64,000 bases of DNA from Vanessa cardui (taxonomy: Eukaryota; Arthropoda; Insecta; Lepidoptera; Nymphalidae), in NCBI RefSeq assembly GCF_905220365.1, contig NC_061124.1:14820501-14884500 (forward strand). The letters run 5' to 3'. Made by a program: the position numbers and the translations under genes. The number at the start of each line of letters is the position of its first letter. Position 1 is the first letter of the stretch. Below, piece after piece: positions 10,012 to 21,239 of the stretch. Below the pieces are notes generated by a model, which did no database searches, was not told where the DNA came from, and worked only from the letters and a program-made list of their open reading frames with translations.

Positions 10012-10430
10012 TTATTTTATATAACATTTATTATGTAATTTTATGTATTTTTATATCATTTTATTATCTTAAGTATGTATTAGTGTATGATAGAGATATA
10101 TATTATTTATATAATATATATTTATATATATATATATATAAGAAGTATAAGTATTAGTGTGTAACTATTTGTATGTAAGTTTATGACTGCACCGCCTACG
10201 CCGATGGTTTTGGATTCTCCCTTTGATTGGGTTGTCTGGAAGAGATGGCTAAAAAGCCATAAGTCCGCCCATTGTACAACACTTTTAATGTACTTCTTTT
10301 GTTTTGTTTTTTTTTTTAATCCTTTTTTTTTGTATTTTATTAATTTTATGTTACTTTCTTTTTTGTTTCTGTTTGTGGTGTGCAATAAAGAATTATAAAA
10401 ATAAAAAAAAAAAAATAAAAAAAAATGTTT
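10012..10430 (+). mobile_element. 3' UTR and tail of the LINE at 7057
   Basis: After the stop codon the UTR is AT-rich, with a TA dinucleotide run at about 10116-10140, then the block GGTTGTCTGGAAGAGATGGC that is also found in LINE tails at 28.0, 48.1 and 57.4 kb. It contains the hairpin ATGGCT-aaaa-AGCCAT (10245-10260), a polyadenylation signal AATAAA (10384-10389) and an A-rich end to about 10424. This marks the retrotransposed 3' terminus. Confidence 0.85.
10245..10260 (+). promoter_or_regulatory. Conserved 3'-UTR hairpin of LINE (probable RT recognition structure)
   Basis: The stem ATGGCT/AGCCAT with a 4-nt loop is followed by AAG and CCGCC. Homologous hairpins at 57394-57409, 27976-27991 and 48152-48166 have different stem bases but preserve pairing. 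Confidence 0.7.
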
Positions 10431-10644
10431 TATGTGCTTGCAATTACACAGGCTTATTTACCCTTGCTAGAAATGCTCAACATTATAAATATATTGTTTT
10501 TTCATAATATCAAAAACAATCCGTTCTTAGTTCAAAAATTTAACCAATCTGAGGTGAAATGAGATAGATTGTAAGAAAAAAAAAACTAAAAAGCACTTAT
10601 CCTTGAGAAAAAAACATATTAAATATTAAACAATAATTCATATC

Positions 10645-10775
10645 GTGATCAGAACCTGCATTTGTCTAATTTCAACGAAATACTTGAAATTTCCCATTTT
10701 AGTACCGTGGTAGAATATGCTCCAAACCCTCTCATCGAAGAAAATTTACAGGCTGTTGTTGTCATTGTTGTGTTC
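10645..10775 (+). repeat. SINE family S, degraded 3' half
   Basis: Matches the SINE body from CCTGCATTTGTCTAATTTCA to aatttacaggctgttgttg, with a large internal gap. Confidence 0.7.
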
Positions 10776-10779
10776 AAAT

Positions 10780-11370
10780 TTTTTATTTGAAGCATCACCG
10801 TCCAGATCAAAATGGCTATCAATAAAGACATCTCCAATTTTTCTTTCTACTGGCCATTCCTCAGACAGATATATACCATATAAAATTAACTAGCTATAAC
10901 AAGTATTACGCCATAATATGCGATTTCGTGTGAGTAGTTCCGTCATTTAAATATCCTCCTAAGTTATAATTTCGTATTCAATTCGTGCTCGTTAGACGTG
11001 TATCTGACTAAAATTAAAACCCTAAACACATTAAAAGCATGTACGGAGCAGGTTTTGGGCATTTATTTCCGTGAGTGTCAATTAAACGGATATATGAGAA
11101 TGTTCGGTTCGGACAATTTTAGGTACATCGAAATTGCTTCTAAAGTGTTACGCATTTGGTTTATAGAACAAGATTGAGCAATTATTTCAATGTTACGACT
11201 TCACTTTAGAAATTCACTTTTTAATATTAAATATGATACAACACGTGTATATGGAATAGTCGCCTGCTGACTGTTTCTTTGCGATATTGAATATATAATA
11301 TGTAAATAATCATGAATTGACAAAAACTAGTTTTATCTTTCCTTCAGAATTTCTTTCTCTTGTTTTTCTC
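10780..11370. other. AT-rich DNA, nothing recognised
   Basis: No coding-like frame and no repeat I could match within the window. Confidence 0.5.
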
Positions 11371-11433
11371 ATGTCAGGGTAATGCTTTCCGAATCGGTGA
11401 TAGTACTATTGTGATTTGACAATATATAAGTAA

Positions 11434-11738
11434 AGTAAAGTAAAATAGCTTGCAAATTTCACACTGTTTTCCACTTTCCTTAATGGAAATTAAGGAGACA
11501 GTTTGGAACATATTCCACCACGCTGTTCCAATGCGGGTTGGTGGAATGCAAATGTGGCAAAATTTCGATGAAATTAGACACATACATGTTTCCTCACGAT
11601 GTTTCCCTTCACCGGCGAGAACGAGATGAATAGTAAACACAAATTAACCACATATATATAGCGGTGCTTGCCTGGGCTTGAACACGCAATCATCGGTTAA
11701 GATGCACGCTTTCTTACCACTGGGCTGTCTCAGCTCAG
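11434..11738 (-). repeat. SINE family S, near full length, with probable 9-bp target duplication
   Basis: On the minus strand: tRNA-like head (ends at 11738), body, then a tail of (TTTAC)-type repeats. Flanking tataagtaa occurs at 11425-11433 and 11739-11747. The 88-residue minus-strand frame over it is incidental. Confidence 0.9.
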
Positions 11739-11752
11739 TATAAGTAACATAT

Positions 11753-11801
11753 ATGTTAGCGTAATGCTTTTAAATTGAATAAACGGATTTGATTTGATTT
11801 G
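11753..11801 (+). repeat. LINE 3' tail fragment (family K)
   Basis: ttgaataaacggatttgatttgatttgac, split here as an AATAAA-like end followed by GATTT repeats, matches the end of other family K tails (22.8 and 28.4 kb). Confidence 0.5.
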
Positions 11802-11804
11802 ACA

Positions 11805-12370
11805 TGTTCCTATAATACCTATATACACTCACCAGTGACTTTAAATATACTTTAATAACGAATTAAATTGTTTCATAATGTTGATGTCTCCGATAATATC
11901 ACCAGTTATTTAAACATGACAAAATTTCGTATGATTTTAGAACAATAAAATGCTGTTCTCTTTCATCACAAACTTACATTATAATTGAAATTGAAACACG
12001 AAATTTTGAATTACAGCTCATTGTGACAGCCGTTTTCGTACTCTTTACATAAATTAAACTCGGACGATATTATAGAAAATTTATGTAGCCATAAAATAAA
12101 GACGTCGAAAAGTTTCGAAGACATGTTCGGGATATTTTTTAAAAATTTAAGAATTTCCATTATATTATAAAACTAACAGAAAATTTATGAAGAATTCTTA
12201 TGAAATAGTAGATTCTCATTTAAATTTAAGTAAAAAATTCCACGCACCTGGTTAGTCAAGTTAGTGTCTCTGTAATATTTTATTTTAATGTTTAAGAAGT
12301 GGAAAAAATTGATATACCTATATTAAGAATTCGATGTACAATAGTTTGAAAATTTTGATTTTTGTTTTCA
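11805..12370. other. AT-rich DNA, nothing recognised
   Basis: No supported gene or repeat. Confidence 0.5.
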
Positions 12371-12371
12371 T

Positions 12372-12540
12372 TGATACGCTACTCCGAGGTCCCGGGTTAG
12401 ATTCCCAGCCGAGTTAATGTAGAAAAAGTTAATTAGTTCTCTATGTTGTCTTGGGTCTGGGTGTTTGTGGTAACATCGTTTTACATCTGATTTTCCATAA
12501 TTGCTTTAGTCACTTACACTGTCATCAGAGTAATTTATTA
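12372..12540 (+). repeat. tRNA-related SINE (family S2)
   Basis: Starts with a tRNA-like segment ACTCCGAGGTCCCGGGTT then ATTCCCAGCCGAGTT (B-box-like). The body includes CTATGTTGTCTTGGGTCTG and CATCTGATTTTCCATAA. A second copy lies at 46725-46905. The head differs from family S, so this is a separate lineage. Confidence 0.75.
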
Positions 12541-12544
12541 GTAT

Positions 12545-13030
12545 ATATGTCATATAGGTACGATTAATGCTTTTGTAATTTGTAGTATAGTGATTGGATT
12601 AAATTAAATTATATATATTACGAATCATATTCCATCGAGTAGTCAAGTTCAATCCAGTCAAGTAGTCAAGTTTTCCATTAAATATTTATAACCAATAACA
12701 TTCCTATATACTATTAAGCTTATATGTTTATATAGTCTCTCACGTATGTATATTTAGTTACCATCAATATTACAAGGTGGAGTATTAGATCGAGTAATTA
12801 ATTCGTGTATCGGCGTATATTAGAACAAGATAATTATTCCTTTAGATACAATTCGATTGAATATAACTCTCGGTACATAACGAACTCTGTACTCCTTAAT
12901 TAATACAAGAATAATTTACATTTAACCCTATAGTTTTTTTTTTTTTAAGTGACAACGTTAATAGGTCAGATCATATAGTTAAAATAATTTAATTTATAAG
13001 CTCTGATATCTCATACTAAAGTTTTTACAT
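12545..13030. other. AT-rich DNA, nothing recognised
   Basis: Repeated phrases such as 'tagtcaagtt' near 12640-12670 only. Confidence 0.5.
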
Positions 13031-13033
13031 TTA

Positions 13034-13235
13034 CTAGCTGTGCACGTGACTTCGAGCGCGTTTGAATAACTAAAATTGTATATATAATTCTAAAATAAAA
13101 GTTACTGCTTCAGCTATCTGCCAGTTAAGGTCCCGTCAATATCGGTCCAGTCGACCCAGGAATTAGCCGGAACAAACAGACAGACAGATAAAAATTGTAT
13201 AATATTTTTTAGTGGTATAAGTACCGTATATACAT
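13034..13235 (-). mobile_element. Helitron 3' part (family H2)
   Basis: The minus strand ends ...CACAGCTAG-like (plus actagctgtgcacgtgac), with internal phrases matching copies at 24.1 and 49.7 kb: ggtcccgtcaatatcggtcc and GCCGGAACAAACAGACAGAC. The 5' end is missing. Confidence 0.8.
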
Positions 13236-13246
13236 ACAATATATAC

Positions 13247-13555
13247 GAGATGGCCCAGTAGTAAGAACGCGTGCATCTTAACCAATGATTGCGGGTTAAA
13301 ACCCAGACAAGCACCGCTAATTCATGTGCTTAATTTGTCTTTATAATTCATCTCGTACTCAGCGGTGAAGGAAAACATCGTGAGGAAACCTACATGTGAC
13401 AAATTTCATAGATATTCTGCCACATGTGTATTCCACCAACCCGCATTGGAACAGCGTGGTGGAATATGTTCCAAAAACCTTCTCCTCAAAGGGAGAGGAG
13501 GCCTTTAGCCCAGCAGTGAGAATTTACAGGTTGTTGTTGTTGTTGTTGTTGTTGT
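13247..13555 (+). repeat. SINE family S, full length, (TTG)n tail
   Basis: Head gagatggcccagtag, B box GCGGGTTAAAACCC (one change), full body and a (TTG)n tail at 13531-13554. A possible 9-bp target duplication atacaatat occurs at 13234-13242 and 13556-13564. Confidence 0.92.
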
Positions 13556-13564
13556 ATACAATAT

Positions 13565-14240
13565 GTATTTAGTAATAAGCTTTTTTATATTACTAACAGA
13601 GTCTTCAATTTTGGTATATGTATTGGCAGGAAGGAAAGATATTAATCGGGTTCAGTTTCGTCATTCAGATAAAGTCGGCGTTGTGGAATAATCTCAGTCT
13701 TCCATGCAGTATCATAGTTAGGCATAAAGCATAGGACAATAACAAATATACATAAAATAAATTTTATACAGCTGCTAATATTATAAATATGGTATATAAA
13801 ATGTATACAATTACCCTTTTTCATGCTAATTATAATCTGTAAAGGCTATTTCATTCACATAAACTCAGCGTGTCCCGTAGCAGTTCGCGTTTGTGAGATT
13901 TTATAGCCCATTATATAAAAGGATTACCGGACAATGCGAACTTTGTGAATATTAAGGGACATTCAACATAGGAAATTATATTTTAACACACACTCGAGAC
14001 TTCGAACGAGTTTCGCGAGATTTTATGTTTTGTATTGTTTTATTAAATGTTTAATATTGAACATAGAAATTGATGAGTAAAGGTTTGTTCGTAATTGTTA
14101 TTTTTATTTACTCATTGTGTTTTAATTTAAAATGTACTAAGTATGAACTAAAAAAAATAAGTAAAAATGTAAAAATTATTTGTATTAGCCTGAAAGTTGA
14201 AGAGGAAGGCCTTTTCATTTGCAGGCTTCGGTTTTAAAAA
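13565..14240. other. AT-rich DNA, nothing recognised
   Basis: No supported gene or repeat. Confidence 0.5.
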
Positions 14241-14244
14241 TCAA

Positions 14245-14340
14245 TAACTCTTTATCGATGAATCTAGGGTTTGAACTCAAGGCCGTAGGAGGCAACTGAT
14301 TGTCGTAAAGGCTTAGCAGCCATTAGACCAACGAAGCTTT
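14245..14340 (-). repeat. tRNA-like fragment (possible SINE head)
   Basis: On the minus strand CTTCGTTGGTCTAATGGCTG (A-box-like) is followed by GAGTTCAAACCCTAG (B-box-like). The spacing is tRNA-like, but the acceptor and D stems do not pair convincingly, so it is not called as a tRNA gene. Confidence 0.4.
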
Positions 14341-14344
14341 AAGA

Positions 14345-15230
14345 AAAAAAAATATGTTATAAAAGCGTATTCCTATATGTGGGTAGTATTTTATTAAGAT
14401 AAGTATTTCTGTAATTTAGTTGGTGGTGTTACTACCTCATTTTTGAACGATATGTTTTTTATAGTATTTCACTGTAAATCGGTGGTATTTTAAAATTTAA
14501 GGCGTACTCAAATACAGTATATAATTGTGTGAGTCTTTTTAGGTTGATTGTTCATTTTGATAGTGTAACTATGGATTATCAAATCATTAATATCAATCTG
14601 GAATTCATGCTAGAATTGGAAATTTTTACAAATACATTTACATCATATATCATATTTATACATAAAATTAATGTTAATTTTGCCCAAAATTCTCCAATAA
14701 ACTAAGTATATAAATGATTAATGATTAAAAATAAGTTATTAATTAATAATTAATAATTTCGACACGCCGAATTATTTAAAATATTAATATTTTATGAAAA
14801 ATTTCATGGTGAATTTTTATCTTCGTTAGTAATCCCCAAAAAGTTTTAACGGGCGAAACTCCGTAATAATTTCTAACTTTACTTTCAAAAGTTTATCCAG
14901 GCAATGAAACTCAAAAGTTAAAACAGGATTAGTTGGTGTAAAAATCTCGCATATATATACAGAAATTACTAAAAATTGAAGAACAACAATATTCTTTCAA
15001 AATCTATATCTTAACATAGAAAAATCAATAATAAGGACAAAAAGAAAATAAAAAAACAGGTATGTTTAAGTATTCAAAAATTGGAACTCTTAGCATTAAA
15101 ATTCGAAATTTTATCTTCTATACATTTAATTAGAGTATCTATTTGTAATATTCAAATAATCTAAATTAAAAAATATATAAATATAACAATTAATCGAAGA
15201 CACAAGATGTAACTGCAATATCGCACAATA
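14345..15230. other. AT-rich DNA, nothing recognised
   Basis: Very A+T-rich, with no coding-like frame. Confidence 0.5.
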
Positions 15231-15243
15231 CGTCAACAGTATA

Positions 15244-15527
15244 CAACAACAACAACAACAACAACAGCCTGTAAATTCCCACTGCTGGGCTAAAGGCCTC
15301 CTCTCCCTTTAAGGAGAAGGTTTGGAACATATTCCACCACGCTGTTCCAATGCGGGTTGGTGGAATGCACATGCACATGTGGCACATCACGATGTTTTCC
15401 TTCACCGCTGAGCACGAGATGCTTTATAAAGACAAATTACGCACATGAAACAGCGGTGCTTGCCTGGGTTTGAACCTGCAATCATCGGTTAAGATGCACG
15501 CGTTCTAACCACTGGGCCATCTCGACT
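15244..15527 (-). repeat. SINE family S, full length, flanked by a 13-bp target duplication
   Basis: The (CAA)n run at 15244-15267 is the reverse of the (TTG)n tail; the tRNA-like head ends at about 15527. cgtcaacagtata flanks it exactly at 15231-15243 and 15528-15540. A small tandem repeat (gcacatgcacatg) lies in the body at about 15367. Confidence 0.95.
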
Positions 15528-15540
15528 CGTCAACAGTATA

Positions 15541-15830
15541 GCTACAGAAATATTTGTATAATTGCTCAATAGAGCATCCCAGTGATGCGAACACACGAGA
15601 TTTCAACCATCCAAATCGTCTAATCCACACACACGGCTGCTGCGCATGCGTCAGTCATGACTACATCGGTGAGGCGGACCCATAATACTTTCCCTTACTA
15701 AAAAGTGCACAACATAGCTATAGAAATTTTTACTTCAACTGCGTAAAAGACTTTTTACGATTAGTATAAGAATATGCTTTAATTCCGACGATTTCTAATT
15801 TAATGAGCACTAGAGCATACATATAGATAC
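15541..15830. other. Unannotated DNA
   Basis: Includes a locally G+C-rich stretch near 15640-15690 with no identifiable element. Confidence 0.45.
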
Positions 15831-15832
15831 TT

Positions 15833-16100
15833 GAGTCAAGATGGCCCAATGGCTAGAACGCATGTATCTTAACAGATGATTGGGAGTTCCAATTCAGATT
15901 TATAATTCAGTGCTCGACGGTGAAGGAAAACATCTTGAGGACACTTGCATGTGTCTCATTACATCGAATTTCTGCCACATGTGTATTCTACTAACCTGCA
16001 TTGGAACAGCGTGGTGAAATATGTTCCAAACCTTCTCCTGAAAGGGAGAGAAGGCCTTACTTAGCTCAGCAATAGGAAATTTACAGTCTGTTAATGTATT
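15833..16100 (+). repeat. SINE family S, diverged
   Basis: Head caagatggcccaatggctag, body landmarks GCTCGACGGTGAAGG and CTGCCACATGTGTATTC, end ggaaatttacagtctgtta. The head is shortened. Confidence 0.88.
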
Positions 16101-16104
16101 AAAA

Positions 16105-17730
16105 AATTTAGTGCACGACTAGTTTTACTATGATAAATATTTGAAATGTAATAACGATGGGCTGTAACAGAGGTGCAGCGTTGAATTGGCTGAAATAGAA
16201 TAATCTTCTTACATTTCCTGGCTGGCAGACTGAAGTCGGATTATATACGTATCCTATACTGACTGAGTGATATTCGCTGTGAGGTACTTCGATTTTCAAG
16301 GGAAATTGTAATCCAAGCTTAAAACAATATTGTACTCAAAAGTAAACAAAAAATCTTCATGTATCAAAAAATCTTTATAAATTAAATGAGTCAAGATCTT
16401 AACTAATGTGTGTTTGTAGTTAATTTCAAAATCTGTTTATATGGAGTAAAACTTTTACAGAAGTACGTCGATTAATCAGTTATGGAGTTTCCTTATGGAA
16501 TATTAAGTTATAACACGTTGATCTCAAACGATAATGTTTACATTATGGCTAAGTTTTGGCGTGTTCGTTTGTTAGGACTTTGGGCTAGCTTGAGGGTACT
16601 ACTCACCCATGAGGTATTTTACGGCTAATCTGTACTTGGTAATGTTTTGTTCTGTTCAGCAGACACAGCTCTCGAGGAGTACTTACCTGTTGCAGAGCAA
16701 GTTGAAGAAAAACCAAACTATCTATATAGTTTATATATATAAAACATATATATGTATTAAAACATAAAGTGACGGATAATAATTAACTATGAATTTTTAG
16801 TACAGATAATATATCGTAAAGTTATTAAAATTTGCTATTTAACATTAATTTCTTTTATTAAAAACAAATGAAACTTACTTAATTTTCGATAATTATTTTA
16901 TCTATAGTGAACATCAGTGGTATAATTTGAAATATTTATAGCCTTGAATCTCTATTTACTGGTTGTGGTCCCAATAATACATACGTACATAATATTAAAT
17001 TGGTATATTTTTATAGTTATAATCAAACAGTACTTACTTTTATTACACATAAAATAATTGCGCAGAAACACATAGACACAAATACATGCTTACGCACACA
17101 TGCATCTGATATAATTATATTAATTTATAATTCATAATTTTCTATAATAGTGTTTTTATTATTATTATTGTTTTTAAATACACTTAATGTCATGAACATT
17201 TTATTTATTAATCAACTATATCTATTATTTAATTATACCTATATAGGTCAGCATATAATGATTACAAATAATGAGAACCACGAGGTATTTTGGATTATGT
17301 AGGAAGACTTTAAAATATCTCATTACATTATTAACTAACGTCAGTTTGCACTGTGTTGGTTTACATTTAAGTGACTTTTTTTATGAATAGAATTATTTTA
17401 ATATAAAAACAAACTATAAATAATATACCTCAGGACTCAAAGGGAACTGTAAACTACTAGTCCGAGGTTCCAGCGCATTGTTTGCTCAACTACATCCGAT
17501 AAACAATTAATTGTTTTCCAATCGTTTTCGCACTTTTATATTACTTTCATTGCAACGTAACAGAAAGTTAAGCGAGCTTAACACCAGCGACAAGTTAATT
17601 TTCTTTTTACAAAAAAAAAAAAACTGTTATTCATTTGAAGAATGATAAGTTTATTTAATTTTAAGAGAAGGATATTGCAGTCTTTATCGAAGGTCAAAGA
17701 TTCAATACGGTAAGCAATACTTTCCAAATT
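16105..17730. other. AT-rich DNA, mostly featureless
   Basis: A very degraded P-repeat fragment may lie at about 16590-16670 (gggtactactcacccat and ctgtacttggtaatgttttg). Otherwise I see no supported gene or repeat. Confidence 0.45.
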
Positions 17731-17734
17731 TATG

Positions 17735-17815
17735 GAGAAGTGGATCGTGGATTAAGCTATAGCTTCTCTTAGGAGGGAGAGAAGATTACAGTCCAGCAGT
17801 GCTACATTCATACTG
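17735..17815 (+). repeat. SINE family S, 3' remnant
   Basis: Resembles the SINE end: agcttctcttaggaggga, then agaagattacagtccagcagtg. Confidence 0.5.
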
Positions 17816-17886
17816 TCACTCTGGTTTTACTCGTTTAAAATTCAGTTGGAAGATGTCATCTACTGATAATAGCAGGTACTGGGGCC

Positions 17887-18020
17887 GAGGAGGCTCAGTG
17901 GCTTGACCATAAGATTTATTATTGAAGACTCCAGGTTCTGAAACCCTAACCAGCGGGAAAATATATCATGCTTATAATTAATCTTGTGCTGGGAGGTGCA
18001 GGAAATCATTGTATAGATTT
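17887..18020 (+). repeat. SINE family S-like head, diverged
   Basis: gaggaggctcagtggcttgac then gttctgaaacccta and aatcttgtgctgggaggtgc parallel the S head and body. It stops just short of the Helitron at 18043. Confidence 0.55.
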
Positions 18021-18042
18021 GCTTGGAAATTAATATATACTA

Positions 18043-18293
18043 CTAGAGAACCGCCCTGGCTTCGCAAGACTGCAATAGTGATACTAAATATAAAATTTGT
18101 TTATTTACGACATCACATTACAAACTTCCAAAATTATCAGTGTTTCTTAACTGTGTTGTCCATGTACTATACAATAAAACCTACCTCTCGAATCAATCTA
18201 AAAATAATAGTAATAAAAATACGTTGCATTATTTTAAAGATCGAAGCGTACATAGGGGCAGACAGCAGTAAGCGACTTTGTTTTATAGTATGT
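18043..18293 (-). mobile_element. Non-autonomous Helitron (family H1)
   Basis: Plus-strand ctagagaaccgccctggctt is the reverse of a Helitron 3' end. The interior shares gacatcacattacaaacttc and the 5' end gcgactttgttttatagtat. The 108-residue plus-strand frame through it is incidental. Confidence 0.8.
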
Positions 18294-18299
18294 AATTAT

Positions 18300-19455
18300 T
18301 TGATAATACTTACATGTCCGGGATTTACAAAATAGTAAATCCTAAATGTCAATGCATAAACGTGTGATCTATGTTAAGCGAACGACATTAATATAGCGAA
18401 ATTAAAATATGAACGCTCGAAATGTGTTCAAATTTACAACGGCCATTTATTTAATTTGTAAATTTTGCACACAACATTTTCCGCAAATTGTACAATTTAA
18501 ATTCTCAATTTATGATGATAAATGAATAAATTTTGTTAACTCAGTTAACAAATGATTACAATTGTATATTAAAATATATAAAAACGTGATTTGATCATTG
18601 CGATAACGCGTATTGATATTATATGTAATGTATTTTGAAAGCATCATAGGTCATCGCTACTAACGAGCGATTTAAAAATCGCACGTTCAATCCTGAACTA
18701 TACCCTTACCCAATATGATGAAAAGCTTGACCCATATAGGAGTGTCACATTAATAAATTCATTAAGAGGGGGTAGATTAATTGAATTAAAATATAACCGT
18801 CAATTCTTGGAAGATGTGAAACATTGTTATTGTTTAATAATTTGTGAAATTAAGGAAAAGCTATAAATATATATGTACATAATATGTATTTATAGCTTTT
18901 CCTGGAGTAATCATTTTTTTTAATAGTTAGTAATTATTTGTTTCTTTTTCTGTTATGGACTATAACAAAAAAAAATTACCGTCTACAGTACACAAGTACA
19001 GGATGATAGTATGAGCACCAAGAACTCACTCACTAGAGAACAAAGTATAAGCGGGGACAGATAGGCATTTTATTTCAATTTATTTGATGTCCACCTGATT
19101 GATTTCCGTAACACAGATACCTTCTATATAATTAGCTTATATAAAAAAAATATATATATGCTAAAACTGAAATTGAGAATAACACAATTTGCAGGCACGC
19201 TAAAAGAAAATAAAAAAACATTTAAGATATAAGACATCGTATCTGTGGAGCCACAAATATAACAATGAAAAAAAAACTTAAAAGTTCGAGCGTTGGAGCT
19301 TTAAACACTAAACTTCGAAGCTCCGAGCTCTAAGATTTTTAAAGGAAAACCGTATAACTAATGATTGATCCCAAGACTTTTACTGAATCCATCAGAAAAT
19401 GTAGTCCTAAAAGCTAATATCTAACACAGTAAGGCATTTTTAAATTACATAACAT
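18300..19455. other. AT-rich DNA with one clean hairpin
   Basis: Apart from the inverted repeat at 18853-18903 I see nothing supported. Confidence 0.5.
18853..18903. repeat. Perfect 17-bp inverted repeat
   Basis: The arm aggaaaagctataaata at 18853-18869 is exactly complementary to 18887-18903, with a 17-nt AT-rich spacer. It could extrude as a hairpin; no precursor-RNA evidence. Confidence 0.75.
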
Positions 19456-19459
19456 TAAA

Positions 19460-19680
19460 AGCCTATAAATTTTCCACTGCTAAAGTCTCCATTGACTTTG
19501 AGAAGAAGGTTTGGAACATATTCCGTCACGAGGGTTGTTGGACCTCACGATGATCCATCAAGGATGAATTACAACACACACAACAAAATTAAGCACATAA
19601 ATATCTATATGTGGTCTAAGCTTGCCTGTGTTTGAACCCGCAATCATCGGTTCTAACCACTCATCATCTCGGCTCTCAAA
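19460..19680 (-). repeat. SINE family S, diverged, internally deleted
   Basis: On the minus strand the head (B box in plus strand form gtttgaacccgcaatcatcgg) and the tail (taaattttccactgctaaag) are recognisable. Confidence 0.75.
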
Positions 19681-19684
19681 CAAG

Positions 19685-20005
19685 AAGGCATTCAGAACTA
19701 AATATATTTCAATAAAACATTTCTCTTAGAACATTAAGCTATCCTCAGATGAAGATATATTTTATCTGAATTAGAACGTTTTCATGCTCTCGGAGGGAAA
19801 TAGAATGCCTTATCAGCACAAGCATGACACCGGGACCCTAATGTTCTCACTTTCCGTCACTGAACACTGGTGATTTAGATATGAGATACTTTTTTCAAGC
19901 TTTATGTTATGCTAGATGTCGCTAGCGGCTTCACTCCTTTTAGTGGTTGGTTATCATATAAAAAGGTACCCTATGACCTTTCTTCGATTTCAAGTTTGCT
20001 TCACT
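19685..20005. other. Unannotated DNA
   Basis: No supported feature. Confidence 0.45.
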
Positions 20006-20010
20006 ATTTT

Positions 20011-20254
20011 TTTATTTTATGGAATAGGTTGGTCACGAGGTAAGTGGTCACAATCACCTATAGACAATGACGCTGTAAGAAATATTAACTATTCCTTATA
20101 TCGTCAATGCGCCACCTACCTTGGGAACTAAGATGCTATGTCCCTTGTGCCTGTAGTTACACTGGCTCACTCACCCTTTAAACTGGAACACAACAATACT
20201 GAGATCTTTTGTTTGGCGATATAGCATCTAATGAGTGGATGGTACCTACCCAGA
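20011..20254 (+). repeat. Short interspersed repeat P (plus orientation)
   Basis: Contains TAAGTGGTCACAATCACC, ATAGACAATGACGCTGTAAG, CTTGGGAACTAAGATG, TCCCTTGTGCCTGTAGTTAC and GGTACCTACCCAG, shared with about a dozen loci in the window. Family P has no tRNA-like head and no coding capacity that I can see, and its class is unknown to me. This copy stops at CCCAG, where Helitron-derived sequence begins. Confidence 0.85.
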
Positions 20255-20369
20255 AGTAAACTTCACACCAAATTTCATCAAATTCGGTTCATTCGTTTGG
20301 TCGTGATAGTGCGACAGACAGACAGACAAACAGGCAGAGCTATTTTCTCATTTACAATATTAGTATAGA
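20255..20369 (-). mobile_element. Helitron 5' end (truncated)
   Basis: The minus strand begins TCTATACTAATATTGTAAAT and continues into CTGCCTGTTTGTCTGTCTGT and CCGAATTTGATGAAATTTGG, the start of common lepidopteran Helitrons. The 3' end is missing. Confidence 0.65.
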
Positions 20370-20374
20370 CAAGA

Positions 20375-20955
20375 TTTTACTAGTGGCTTTATTGCGGTTC
20401 ATTGCTTGCATTTTAGGGGTTGATTGTCAAGTTTTAGGCACAAAAACAGCCTATGTACTTCTTTGGAGTTCAAGATTGCTTGTAACGTTTTGATACATGT
20501 ACTTTTTAAAATTGATATGTATTTCGCATAATATGTAAAGTTGAAAATGATTGGAGTTGCTTAAAATGTATTATAAGTATAAGTTTATTTTTGCCCGTTC
20601 TGTTAATATTTCAATTATTGCATGTTAATTTGACTAAATTTGCGATAGCTTATCAGAAGCGTTTATTTTGACTGACCTAAGACCCCTTAATTAAATCAAA
20701 ATCTGTTGAGAGATTTGGCCGTTTACCAGACAGACATATAGATTTTTACTAAAACAGATGACTAAAGTTCTTTTAAAAATTTTAAATTACTATTTCTAGT
20801 TCTGACACAGAAAAAAAAATTACATACCCATGAAATTTTTAGAATAGGTTTTGCTGATAATAATTTCAGTCTAGTTTAGTTTTTTTATGTAATTAGCATG
20901 AGAGTTATTTACATAAAAGTATTTATGAAAAAATATTGAAAATAGTTACTGTAAA
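20375..20955. other. AT-rich DNA, nothing recognised
   Basis: No supported gene or repeat. Confidence 0.45.
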
Positions 20956-20959
20956 TTAC

Positions 20960-21165
20960 TACTGTACTTACTCATGGATGCGAGGAATGTTTACAAGAAT
21001 GCTGACAGCACTTCCCTGTTAAATTGCAATTCCGAATATCTGGGTGACAAATGTACCAAGTCTGATTCCAACAATGAATGCAACAAGAAGTATTTTTCAA
21101 AAATGTTTTTGCTATTCTAAGGTTCAAATATTCAACAGCGAAAGAACAAAGTTATAATTTGGAAA
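20960..21165 (-). pseudogene. Degraded C-terminal fragment of an RLE-type LINE related to 53336-56188
   Basis: The plus strand aligns with 53356-53560: 'acaagaatgctgacagcact' versus 'gcaagaatgctagcagcatt', 'attgcaattccgaatatctggg' in parts versus 'atcgcaattccgatcctctggg', and 'ttcaacagcgaaagaacaaa' versus 'ttcgacagcaaatggaacaaa'. The matches are on the same strand and in the same order, with gaps between. It is the reverse complement of the last ~70 codons and is too diverged and gapped to be read as protein. Confidence 0.65.
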
Positions 21166-21239
21166 TTGTTTATGATATCATTTGCTGTTATAATACTGTT
21201 AACATTAGTTGAGACGCTTTTTTAATTTCAATAGATACT

